The position numbers were made by a program, and so were the translations under genes. Positions 1 to 7,100 of a stretch of DNA of 8,189 bases are shown piece after piece. The notes beneath the pieces were generated by a model, which saw only the letters and a program-made list of their open reading frames with translations, was not told the DNA's origin and ran no database searches. Source of the stretch: Bacteroidota bacterium (lineage in GTDB: Bacteria; Bacteroidota; Ignavibacteria; SZUA-365); assembly GCA_018224415.1 (NCBI GenBank), contig JAGTUZ010000050.1:1-8189 (forward strand). Direction: 5' to 3'. The first letter of the stretch is position 1. The number at the start of each line of letters is the position of its first letter.

Positions 1-33
1 ATGCGAATTCCCGATTCTGATCAACATCGTCAT
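1..33 (-). CDS. 5' end of an unidentified gene (11 codons in window)
   Basis: An ATG at 33-31 opens a frame that stays open to the window edge and reads MTMLIRIGNSH. It is too short to identify, and I assign no function. It is treated as a real gene start because of what lies upstream. A Shine-Dalgarno GGAGGTGA ends two bases before the ATG, and a near-consensus promoter lies about 30-60 bases upstream, pointing the same way. A second in-frame ATG at 27-25 is possible, but it sits 11 bases from GGAGG against 5 for the first. The dyad over the promoter suggests the gene is individually regulated and is not simply read through from mutL. The identity lies in the sequence left of the window. Confidence 0.6.
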   Translation of the reverse strand, partial: MTMLIRIGNSH

Positions 34-35
34 GT

Positions 36-43
36 TCACCTCC
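36..43 (-). promoter_or_regulatory. Shine-Dalgarno of the left-edge gene
   Basis: The minus strand reads GGAGGTGA followed by AC and then ATG. This is the strongest ribosome-binding site in the window and it decides the start at 33. It abuts a 10-bp palindrome, CCACGCGTGG (42-51), which overlaps its first two bases. Confidence 0.75.
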
Positions 44-46
44 ACG

Positions 47-75
47 CGTGGTTATGTAATTACAATATAACCACG
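47..75 (-). promoter_or_regulatory. Dyad over -10 and start site: probable operator
   Basis: A perfect 9-bp inverted repeat reads CGTGGTTAT (75-67), an 11-base spacer, then ATAACCACG (55-47). The arms fall on the -10 region and on the first transcribed bases, where a repressor dimer would block initiation. The spacer holds a second, separately centred palindrome, TGTAATTACA (55-64). I do not match either dyad to a named regulator. In a read-through transcript the arms could form a 9-bp hairpin, but no U-run follows on the minus strand, so a terminator is less likely. Confidence 0.6.
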
Positions 76-92
76 GATGAATGTGTTGTCAA
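64..92 (-). promoter_or_regulatory. Strong sigma70-like promoter for the left-edge gene
   Basis: On the minus strand a perfect -35 hexamer TTGACA (92-87) is separated by exactly 17 bases from TATATT (69-64), which matches the -10 consensus at five of six positions. The predicted transcription start is near 57, giving a leader of about 24 nt before the ATG at 33. The downstream bases TATATTGT also partly resemble the Bacteroidota -7 element TAnnTTTG, so the site fits either sigma type. The -35 overlaps the TGA stop of the upstream gene remnant. An AT-rich patch in otherwise GC-rich DNA adds support. Confidence 0.75.
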
Positions 93-196
93 CCCGCGCG
101 ACGGGACTCCCCCGCACCGATCACGTGGCGGGCGAAGTTGTCGAGGATGGCCTGCCAGCCGTGGCGCGCGGCCTCGATGACATTGCGGCCTGGGTC
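89..196 (-). pseudogene. Probable 3' remnant of a gene, SRPBCC/AHSA1-like C-terminus
   Basis: Directly after the mutL stop, in a different frame, 35 codons run to a TGA at 91-89. They include the stretch VIEAARHGWQAILDNFARHV. Third positions are overwhelmingly G or C, as in the window's real genes, and the peptide is amphipathic rather than arginine/serine/proline junk. No start codon and no upstream part exist: further upstream the frame runs into the 3' end of mutL, which is itself complete. A GW-x3-LDN-aromatic-A-R-H helix resembles the C-terminal helix of AHSA1/SRPBCC ligand-binding proteins, but this is family recall from a short stretch. The most economical reading is a gene tail left by a deletion or rearrangement next to mutL. 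A chance open frame remains possible. Confidence 0.4.
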
Positions 197-2184
197 TACG
201 ACGTCCTTCCGAAGCGCCGGTCGAGTTCGTCGAGTTGAAGCTTGATGACGATCGGACGGCCGTGGGGACAGACGTAGGGGTTGGAGGTGGCGAAGAGCTG
301 GTCGATGAGGGTCTGCATTTCCGGGGCGCTGAGCTTGTCGCCGGCCTTGATGGCGGCGCGGCAGCCGTAGGAGGCCGCCACGTTGTGGCGCCGGTCGGTG
401 ATGCCCGCGTGCTGGTATTCCTTGTATTGCTCGAGCATCTCGTCGAGAATGCTCTCTTCCATGCCCGGACGCACGTCCTGCGGCACGGCCTCGACGGTGA
501 CGGTGTCGGGCGCGGTGAGCGTGAGCGTGAAGCCCAGTGCCTCGAGTTCTTCACGTAACTCCTCGAGCAGGGCGTAGTCGCTGGAAGAGACGCGGAATCG
601 CTGGGCGAAGAGCAGTTGCTGCGCGAAGGATGCGCTGCTCTCGAGCGCGGCCAAACCGCGTTCGTACAGGATGCGCTCGTGCGCCACGTGCTGGTCGATG
701 ATCATCAGCCCGCTCTTGATGGGCGTGAAGATGTACTTGTTGTGCAGCTGCCAGAGGAACTGCGTGTCAGAGACGGGCTTCTCGCTGGGGAGAATGACGG
801 TCTCGTCGTCCCCTCCCGCGCCGGCGTCGCGCACCGCGCCTGGTCCCTCCGGGGCCGCGCCCCCCTGCCCCGCGTCGATGTTCAGCGAACGGAACAGATC
901 GTCGATCTGGCGGGGGTCCATGCGTCCCCCGGCGGCCGGACGGTCGGCCATCCCCCGCCGCAACGAGGTGTAGGAATCATACTTCTGTTCGGGCCGGTCG
1001 CCGCTTTCCTCCGGAGATGAAATACGCACGCGCGAAGGAGATGGCGCATCGCCGCGAACGAATTCCCGGCGCAGCGGGTCGTCGCCGTGCGACACGTCGC
1101 GCGAGGCGTCGCGCGTCACGTCCGTTCCCTCGCCTCCGCCCTGCTGCGTGTCGCGGAAGCTGATGCTGGGCGTGAGGTCGTAATGGTACAGGCTCTGCCG
1201 CACCACGGCGCTGAGAATGGTGTAGATGTTGCGCTCGTTCGAGAATTTCACCTCGAGCTTTGCCGGATGCACGTTGACGTCGACCTGCTTCGGGTCGATG
1301 TTCAGAAAAAGAATGTACATCGGAAAGGCGCCCTGGTCGATCATGTTTTCGTAGGCACTGACCACGGCGTGGTTGAGGTAACGGCTCACAACGTAGCGGC
1401 CGTTGACGAAGAGGAACTGCTCGCCGCGGGATTTCCGCGCGAAACTCGGACGCCCGATGAAGCCGCTGACGGTAATCAGATCCGTTTCTTCCCTGACCGG
1501 CAGCAGGGATTCGGCCACGCGGTCGCCGAACAGATAGGCCACGCGCGCGGGCAGTTCACCCGGCAGCGCGTCGTAGACGGTCGATCCGTCGGAGAGGAAG
1601 GTGAAGCGCACATGCGGGTACGACAGTACGAAATGCTGTACGGTGTCGGCGATGTGCCGGTACTCGGTGGTGTTGCTCTTGAGAAACTGCCGCCGCGCTG
1701 GTGTGTTGGAGAACAGGTTCTTCACGCTGATCGACGTGCCTACCGGACCCTCGACCTTGCTGCGCTCCTCAACCGTTCCGCCTTCGAAACGCAGGTACGT
1801 GGCGATGTCCTGTCCCGCCTGCCGCGTGCGCAGTTCCACCTTCGCCACGGAAGCGATGGAGGGCAGCGCCTCGCCGCGGAAACCGAAGGTCATGATGCGC
1901 TCGAGGTCCTCGATCGAGCGGATCTTGCTTGTCGCATGCCGCTCGAAGGCCAGCAGCGCATCGTCCTCGCCCATGCCGCCGCCGTCGTCGATCACCTGGA
2001 TCAGCGTCTTGCCGGCCGCGGTAATATTGATCGTGACATGCTCCGCTCCGGCGTCGATGGCGTTCTCGACAAGTTCCTTGACAACGGATTCGGGACGCTG
2101 CACGACCTCGCCGGCCGCGATCTGGTTGGCGAGATGCTGTGGGAGACGCTGTATGAGGGAAGCGGGTTGGTCCATGGAAAACAT
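196..2184 (-). CDS. mutL: DNA mismatch repair protein MutL (endonuclease type)
   Basis: MutL couples mismatch recognition by MutS to strand incision and removal. The 662-residue product has a complete GHKL ATPase: QIAAGEVVQRP at 21-31, KELVENAIDAGA with the predicted catalytic Glu37 and Mg-binding Asn41, DDGGG at 66-70, and GFRGEAL at 101-107. A transducer domain follows, with NTPARRQFL at 160-168 and VDVNVHPAK at 301-309. A hydrophilic, low-complexity linker spans about 345-470. The C-terminal dimerisation domain carries the endonuclease motif as DQHVAHERILYE (497-508), then GCR (607-609) and CPHGRP (639-644). This implies nicking activity without MutH. AQQLLFA (521-527) aligns with the clamp-binding QxLLxP motif but lacks the proline. 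The start ATG at 2184 overlaps the preceding stop as TGATG, with no clear Shine-Dalgarno, so translation is probably coupled; an ATG at 2175 is an alternative. The C-terminus is intact. Confidence 0.97.
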   Translation of the reverse strand: MFSMDQPASLIQRLPQHLANQIAAGEVVQRPESVVKELVENAIDAGAEHVTINITAAGKTLIQVIDDGGGMGEDDALLAFERHATSKIRSIEDLERIMTFGFRGEALPSIASVAKVELRTRQAGQDIATYLRFEGGTVEERSKVEGPVGTSISVKNLFSNTPARRQFLKSNTTEYRHIADTVQHFVLSYPHVRFTFLSDGSTVYDALPGELPARVAYLFGDRVAESLLPVREETDLITVSGFIGRPSFARKSRGEQFLFVNGRYVVSRYLNHAVVSAYENMIDQGAFPMYILFLNIDPKQVDVNVHPAKLEVKFSNERNIYTILSAVVRQSLYHYDLTPSISFRDTQQGGGEGTDVTRDASRDVSHGDDPLRREFVRGDAPSPSRVRISSPEESGDRPEQKYDSYTSLRRGMADRPAAGGRMDPRQIDDLFRSLNIDAGQGGAAPEGPGAVRDAGAGGDDETVILPSEKPVSDTQFLWQLHNKYIFTPIKSGLMIIDQHVAHERILYERGLAALESSASFAQQLLFAQRFRVSSSDYALLEELREELEALGFTLTLTAPDTVTVEAVPQDVRPGMEESILDEMLEQYKEYQHAGITDRRHNVAASYGCRAAIKAGDKLSAPEMQTLIDQLFATSNPYVCPHGRPIVIKLQLDELDRRFGRTS

Positions 2185-2378
2185 CAGTTCATGAAGAAAT
2201 ACAGAACGGTGACGATGGCGAGAAGCACGAAGATGACGATCAGCGGCCGGTTGCTGCCGCGACGGACGTTGCTGTGGAAATGGAAGCGCCGACGCCGCCG
2301 CTCGTCCTCGTCCTTCTTCGGATCATAGTATCGCGGGGTGTATTCGAAACGCCGGTATTGCGGTTTTCGCATGATCAT
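2184..2378 (-). CDS. Small basic single-pass membrane protein, function unknown
   Basis: This is a 64-residue protein I do not recognise. The N-terminal 43 residues are strongly charged and rich in Arg and Tyr, with a run of five arginines at 27-31 preceded by the acidic patch DEDE. Residues 45-63, starting RPLIVIFVLL, form one hydrophobic helix ending two residues before the C-terminus. The layout predicts a tail-anchored inner-membrane protein with a positively charged cytoplasmic domain. The ATG at 2378 is chosen because GGAG lies 8 bases upstream; a second ATG at 2372 would sit 14 away. It begins 18 nt after the ftsY stop and its own stop overlaps the mutL start, so it is a real member of this operon. 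The basic face could contact nucleic acid, ribosome or acidic lipid, but nothing in the sequence decides this. Confidence 0.75.
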   Translation of the reverse strand: MIMRKPQYRRFEYTPRYYDPKKDEDERRRRRFHFHSNVRRGSNRPLIVIFVLLAIVTVLYFFMN

Positions 2379-2386
2379 CGGTGGAA

Positions 2387-2390
2387 CTCC
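2387..2390 (-). promoter_or_regulatory. Shine-Dalgarno of the small membrane protein
   Basis: GGAG on the minus strand lies 8 bases before the ATG at 2378, inside the 18-nt gap after ftsY. It supports the first of the two in-frame ATGs as the start. Confidence 0.6.
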
Positions 2391-2396
2391 GGATTC

Positions 2397-3377
2397 CTAT
2401 TCCTCGACGGTGATTTCATCCTCTGTGCGGAGATTGCCGAACAGCGCCTGCACGAAGGAATCGTCGTCGAACACCTGCAGGTCGTCGATCTGCTCGCCGA
2501 CGCCGATGTACTTGACGGGAAGGGACAACTCGCTCGAGATACCGATGACCACGCCGCCCTTGGCCGTGCCGTCGAGCTTTGTCACGACGAGACCGGTCAC
2601 CTCCACCGCGTCGCTGAACTGCTTGGCCTGCTGGATGGCGTTCTGTCCCGTCGTCGCATCGAGCACGAGCAGCACGTCATGCGGCGCGTCGGGCATGAGC
2701 TTGGCCATGACGCGCTTGATCTTCTTGAGTTCCTCCATTAGGTTGGCCTTGGTGTGCAGGCGTCCCGCCGTGTCGATGATGACCACGTCGGCCTTGCGCG
2801 ACAGGGCTGACTGCAGCGTGTCGTAGGCCACGGCCGCTGGATCCGAGCCATGGTGCTGCTGAACGATCTCCACCTCGGCGCGCTGCGCCCAGACTTCCAG
2901 CTGTTCGTTCGCCGCCGCACGGAAGGTGTCGGCGGCGCCGATGATCACGTGCTTGCCCGAACTGCGGTAGTTGTAGGCCAGCTTGCCGATGGTCGTGGTC
3001 TTGCCCACGCCGTTGACGCCGACCACCATGATGACATACGGCGTGACGCCGGATGGCAGCTCGATGGCCGTGCCGTTCGTGCTCACGTTGTGGCGCTCGA
3101 ACAGCGCGGCGATCTCCTCGCGCAGCAATCGGCCCAGCTCGCTCGCGTCTTCGTAGCGTTCGCGTTTCACCCGCTCGCGCAAGCGGTCGATGATGCGCGC
3201 GGTGGTGGCCACGCCCACATCGCCGAGGATGAGGATTTCCTCGATCTCGTCGAGCAGTTCGTCGTCGATCTTGCGCTTGGCCTTGATCACCCGCGCGACC
3301 TTGGCCATGACGGATTCGCGCGTCTTCGCGAGCCCTTCCTTCAGGCGGTTGAATTTGAGTTTGTCGAGAAAGCCCAT
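2397..3377 (-). CDS. ftsY: Signal recognition particle receptor FtsY
   Basis: FtsY is the membrane-associated SRP GTPase that pairs with Ffh to deliver ribosome-nascent chain complexes to the Sec translocon. The 326-residue product shows a short amphipathic N-terminus (MGFLDKLKFNRLKEGLAKTR) of the membrane-targeting type and a helical N domain to about residue 100. The NG GTPase has GVNGVGKTT (120-128, P-loop), DTFRAAA (150-156), DTAGR (202-206), TKLDGTAKGG (266-275) and GVGEQ followed by DDLQVF (292-303). GVNGVGKTT, with IGVGEQIDDL at the end, separates FtsY from Ffh and FlhF. The long acidic A domain of enterobacterial FtsY is absent, as in many bacteria. The ATG at 3377 is the only usable start, since an in-frame TAA lies at 3395-3393. 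No Shine-Dalgarno is visible; a heptamer repeat occupies that place. The small membrane protein follows 18 nt downstream. Confidence 0.97.
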   Translation of the reverse strand: MGFLDKLKFNRLKEGLAKTRESVMAKVARVIKAKRKIDDELLDEIEEILILGDVGVATTARIIDRLRERVKRERYEDASELGRLLREEIAALFERHNVSTNGTAIELPSGVTPYVIMVVGVNGVGKTTTIGKLAYNYRSSGKHVIIGAADTFRAAANEQLEVWAQRAEVEIVQQHHGSDPAAVAYDTLQSALSRKADVVIIDTAGRLHTKANLMEELKKIKRVMAKLMPDAPHDVLLVLDATTGQNAIQQAKQFSDAVEVTGLVVTKLDGTAKGGVVIGISSELSLPVKYIGVGEQIDDLQVFDDDSFVQALFGNLRTEDEITVEE

Positions 3378-3381
3378 AAGT

Positions 3382-3407
3382 GGATGTAGGATTTAGGATG
3401 TAGGATG
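3382..3407. repeat. Heptamer tandem repeat (GGATGTA type)
   Basis: The plus strand carries GGATGTA, GGATTTA, GGATGTA and a partial GGATGA in direct succession, nearly four units of a 7-base repeat. It starts 4 bases upstream of the ftsY ATG, so the minus strand reads repeated TACATCC/TAAATCC where a Shine-Dalgarno would be expected. The unit is AT-richer than the surroundings. A 7-base period would shift any reading frame, and stops in the units keep the array non-coding on the ftsY side. Whether it is dispersed in the genome cannot be told from this window. Confidence 0.75.
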
Positions 3408-3427
3408 ACAGTGGAAAATAATCGTCA

Positions 3428-3470
3428 TGCCGAGTAGTCGGCCCGCGCAGCAGGACGACGTATCGAGGCA
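3428..3470. repeat. Imperfect palindrome between pgsA and ftsY
   Basis: Arms TGCCGAGTAGTCG (from 3428) and CGACGTATCGAGGCA (to 3470) are imperfect inverted repeats around a GC-rich centre. Pairing runs TGCC/GGCA, GA/TC, TA/TA and GTCG/CGAC, with one- and two-base bulges. The left arm alone can form a small hairpin, GCCGA-GTAG-TCGGC (3429-3442). The bulged structure suggests an interspersed REP-like element or mRNA hairpin. On the minus strand it is followed within about ten bases by ATTATTTT, so weak terminator activity is possible, but the arms are too imperfect for a firm call. With the heptamer array it fills most of the 103-nt spacer. Confidence 0.5.
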
Positions 3471-3480
3471 CGAGGTAGTA

Positions 3481-4086
3481 TCATTTCTTCCCGCTGCCCT
3501 TCGGGAGCAGCTTGACGAAACGCTCGCCGTACACATACAGCGAGGCGGCGACGAGGCCGAGGGAAACGAACATCAGCAACTGCAGGGTGACGTTCGTGCC
3601 TCCTTCTCCGAACAGTCCGGCGATAAGTGTGAATCCGATGCCGACGACAGTGGCCTTGCCAAGCATGTTGCTCTGCACGACCTGTCCGGTGCGCTGCTTG
3701 AGGTACATGCCGCCGACGAAAATGATCACGTCGCGCGCGATCACCGCAATCACATACCAGGCCGGCAGCATTCGCGCGTCGAGCATGAGCAGGACGAAAA
3801 CAGTGATGTACACTTTGTCGGCCAGTGGATCGATGATGCGGCCCATCTTCGTCTCGCCACCGAATTTCCGGGCCAGCCATCCGTCGCCCAGATCGGTCAG
3901 GTAGGCGAAGAAGCAGAGTCCGGCGATCAGCAGCTGGTTGCTCCGCGGTTCGTCGAACAGCAGGATGAGCGGAATCACCAGCAACGCGCGGAAGATGCTC
4001 AGGAGATTCGAGGGAGTGGCGATGCTCTCGGATGCCTGCCGAGGCGCGGCGCTGCGTCGGGACGGCTGCTGTCTGCTCTTGCTCAT
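3481..4086 (-). CDS. pgsA: CDP-alcohol phosphatidyltransferase, PgsA-like
   Basis: This integral membrane enzyme probably transfers the phosphatidyl group of CDP-diacylglycerol to glycerol-3-phosphate, the committed step to phosphatidylglycerol. The 201-residue product holds the full family signature D-x2-DG-x2-AR-x8-G-x3-D-x3-D: Asp65, Asp68, Gly69, Ala72, Arg73, Gly82, Asp86 and Asp90, in DLGDGWLAR through GRIIDPLADK. NLLSIFRALLVIPL at 27-40 matches the PgsA first helix. About six hydrophobic segments are visible (roughly 28-45, 50-66, 92-104, 108-127, 143-160 and 167-186). The first 22 residues are a polar Ser/Arg/Gln-rich cytoplasmic extension. The exact acceptor alcohol is inferred from overall resemblance; other CDP-alcohol transferases share the signature. 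It starts 21 nt after the protease stop, so cotranscription is likely. Confidence 0.88.
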   Translation of the reverse strand: MSKSRQQPSRRSAAPRQASESIATPSNLLSIFRALLVIPLILLFDEPRSNQLLIAGLCFFAYLTDLGDGWLARKFGGETKMGRIIDPLADKVYITVFVLLMLDARMLPAWYVIAVIARDVIIFVGGMYLKQRTGQVVQSNMLGKATVVGIGFTLIAGLFGEGGTNVTLQLLMFVSLGLVAASLYVYGERFVKLLPKGSGKK

Positions 4087-4098
4087 GTCTGGACGATG

Positions 4099-4103
4099 CT
4101 CCT
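4099..4103 (-). promoter_or_regulatory. Shine-Dalgarno of the pgsA-like gene
   Basis: AGGAG on the minus strand lies 12 bases before the ATG at 4086, a longer spacing than usual. No other in-frame start lies between it and the upstream gene's TAG, so the ATG at 4086 stands. Confidence 0.5.
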
Positions 4104-4107
4104 GCTG

Positions 4108-7100
4108 CTATCGGATGATGGCAAATTTACCGGTTTTCGCTTCCACTTCCCTGCCCTCGCCGTCGCTGCCCGCGGCGTGGAAGAAATAGATGCCCGCAGG
4201 CACGCGCGCGCCGCTGTCGTCGCGCAGGTCCCACTCCACACCGCCGTTTCCGTCGGCTTCCTTCACTTCGGAGATAAAGAGACCCGAAAGGGTGTAGATC
4301 CGTATCGTGGCCCGCGCCGTCAGATTGGCGAAGGTCACGAAGTCCTGTCCGTGCTCGGGCTTGAGCGGACTCGGGTAGACAAATACGTCGTCGAGGTTCG
4401 CGGCGTTGAGGATGACGCCGACCGTGCTCCCTGCGCCGTCGCCGATCATGGCACCGGAGGCGCAGCGCAGGTTGCGCACTTTCAGCACATACTCCCTGCC
4501 CAACGCGCCGATGCGCGCGTCGGCGCTCACGGTCAGACGCACACGTGTGGGATCGTCGCTGTCGGGTTCGGCGCGCTCGACACTGCCCGTGGGCTGGAAT
4601 TCGTAATTCGTGGCGACACCGGTCGTCGCGGGATCCATCGGTCCGCTGAACCAAACGTCGAAGCCGTGCGGCGGATGGTATTCTACCCGTGCGACGTAAC
4701 ACTCGCCGGAGGTTAGGTTGCGCACGTCGAACGGACCCACAGTCGTCTCGGCGAAGGGCACGCCTTCTCCGTCGCGCAGTCCGCGCAGCGCGAGACCATA
4801 GGTGCCGTCTTCCAGCGCGCCGAAGGACAGCAGCAGCGTGCGCGTGTCCAGCAGCACGACGCTGGCGGGTTCTCGTGTGCCGTCGAGCAGGAAATGGGAC
4901 GGCGAAGGGATGCTCGTGCCCATGTCCTCGCTCACGGAGAGTCGAAGCTGTCCCTCGCCGACGTCGGCGACGCTGTCCACCTGCGGCGTGTCATGTGGAC
5001 GCAGCAGGCGCGAAAATACTTTTGGACTCTCGGCCGGGTCGCGGCTCTCGTCGTAGGCGGTCACGGCATACAGTACAGTTGTGCCTGGGGTGAGCGTGGG
5101 ATCGGTCAGCTGCAGCGGACCGGCGAAGGTTCCCATAAGTTCCATCGCGCCGGGCGCGCTGCCCTTGTACAGCCGGTACTGCGGCGCGATGGCGCCGATG
5201 CTCCAGGAAATGCGCGCGGTGCGGCTGTCGGCATACGAAACGTCGATGCCGCGCGGGGGCTCCGGACCTGTATACGGCAGGTCGCGTTCGAAAAAGAGCA
5301 CGGAGTCCGTTGTCGCGAACGCCATTTCCGGAATCCCGTTCCCGTCGAAATCGGCGATGGACACGGCGTCGGTGTTGGCCAGCGGATACTGCCAGGTGAT
5401 GTCGAACTCCCGTGTCGCGCGGTTGTAGTCGACGACGTACAGCTCGGGAAAGGCCGAGATGACCAGTTCCTTCTCCGGATCGTCGTCAAGATTGCCGGCC
5501 GTGATGCTGTTGCCGATGCGTGTGAAGGAACCGTATTGCGCGCTCTCCGCCACACCGTGCAGCTGCACGCTCCAGAGTCCCTCCAGCGTGTTGTCGTCCT
5601 GCAGGCGGAAGATGGCAAAGAACCAGAACGGCACGACGTCCTCGCCGGTCGTGCGGAAGCCGATGGCGAATTCGTCACGGCCGTCGCCGTTAAAGTCCCC
5701 CGCCTCGACGAAATCGCCGCCGTCGATGAAATCATTTTCCGATCCCCAGATGATTTCCCAGGCCGTGCCGCTGTATTCCGCAATGAAGAAATCCGCGTCG
5801 CGGTCGCCGAGCAGGATATCGGGTTTCCCGTTGCCGTTGAAGTCGCCGTAGGCGGCGCGCGGCGCGTCGAAGCTGTTGTAGGGTTCGGAACCCGACGAGG
5901 TCGGATTGACAATCCGCGCTTCCTCGACAACGGCGCCGTTTTCGTAGCGGAAGATGCCGAAGGTGGAATCGTCGATGACCGCGAGCAGTTCGCGCATGCC
6001 GTCGCCGTCGACGTCGTGTATGCCCACCGCCCAGAAGTCACCGCCCGTGCTGTCGGCCCACACGCGCTGCGAGGGAAAGGCTCCGTCCGCACCGCGGTAG
6101 AGATAGCCGTTGCGGACAAAGGAGGTCAGGAATTCCGGATGTCCGTCGCCGTCGAGATCGCCCGCGCCCCGTGGGAATTCCAGTCTCTGCGCGCCGCCGT
6201 CGACGCGAGACATGCCCATGCCGTCGAAGGACAGGGCCTGGAAGGCATTGTCCTCGCGGATGTTGTTCATCAGCAGCTCCGGCCTGCCGTCGCCGTCAAG
6301 GTCCGTCACCAGGCGCGCAAGGCGTCCCAGCGGCAGTGACCACGCCTTGCGTTCAAAGCCGAAGGTGGCAATCGGCGCGGGCACGGTCCAGACGAAGTTG
6401 CTGCCGTTTTCATCGCGCGCGAAGGATTCGAGTCCGACCGCGTTCTCGGCGGAGAGATAGAATTCGTAGGTGCGTCCGGGTGTGAACTCCCTGGGTCCGA
6501 GATAGATGCGATGCGAACGACCAATGAAGAGGTTGTTGTCGGTTTCTCCTTCGGCGGACACCCAGCGGAAGGGCACGGAAGCGCCGCGTTCGCGGAACCA
6601 GAGTTTGCCGAGTGTGACGTCGTCGGTGGTGAAGCCGGCGGCGATGCCGTACGATGTCCCCTCCACGGCCGGCACCAGCACGGCCCCGCGGAAGCGCGGC
6701 GGCGTGCGGTCAATGTGCACCACCACGCGGTCTTCGAGCGAGATGCCCTTGTCACTCTCGGCCACGAGACGGATGGTGTACGTCGTGTCGGTCAGCGCGC
6801 GCACGTCCCATACGGCGAGTTCGTCGTCGATGACCTGGCGGTCATTGCGTTCGCCGATCGGCGTCCATCGCGATGGATTCACCCCGACGCCGTAATGAAG
6901 CCGGTAGCCGCGCATGATCGGGGAAGCGGCGGTGCCGCGAATGACGATATCGACACCGTTGGTGGCGAAGTCGGTTTTCGGCGCGGTGATGCGCACGACG
7001 GACGGATTGTCCAGCGCGACCGCGCGGTCGACGCGAAGCAGTCCCGCGCCGTAGCGTTCATCCCAGCTCTGTGCACCGAGATCCTCCGCCGAGGCGACGA

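Noticed and set aside
47..75. The inverted repeat as an intrinsic terminator for mutL
   Set aside because: The stem is AT-rich, no U-run follows on the minus strand, and it coincides with a near-consensus -10 element, so an operator fits better.
60..554. 164-codon minus-strand frame overlapping the mutL 3' end
   Set aside because: It is a shadow of mutL in another frame, dominated by Ser, Arg, Pro and Thr. The coding-like signal after mutL lies in a third frame, not this one.
1087..2328. 413-codon open frame on the plus strand
   Set aside because: It lies antisense to mutL and to the small membrane gene. MutL motifs on the other strand are unmistakable, and long antisense frames are expected in GC-rich coding DNA.
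3408..3427. Promoter for ftsY in the spacer
   Set aside because: The AT-rich ATTATTTT stretch has no convincing -35 partner at a usable distance. Transcription from upstream cannot be excluded.
3427..4716. 429-codon open frame on the plus strand
   Set aside because: It is antisense across pgsA and the protease 3' end and spans two real genes and their spacer. The translation is rich in His, Arg, Gln and Ala with no recognisable domain.
5320..6306. Recurring CCGTCGCCGTC-like DNA as a CRISPR or satellite array
   Set aside because: The copies are unevenly spaced, in frame and explained by the DxDGDG loops of the protease.
4894..6339. 481-codon open frame on the plus strand
   Set aside because: It is antisense to the FG-GAP region. 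Its apparent repeats (VAVEV-like) are mirror images of the DxDGDG coding repeats.
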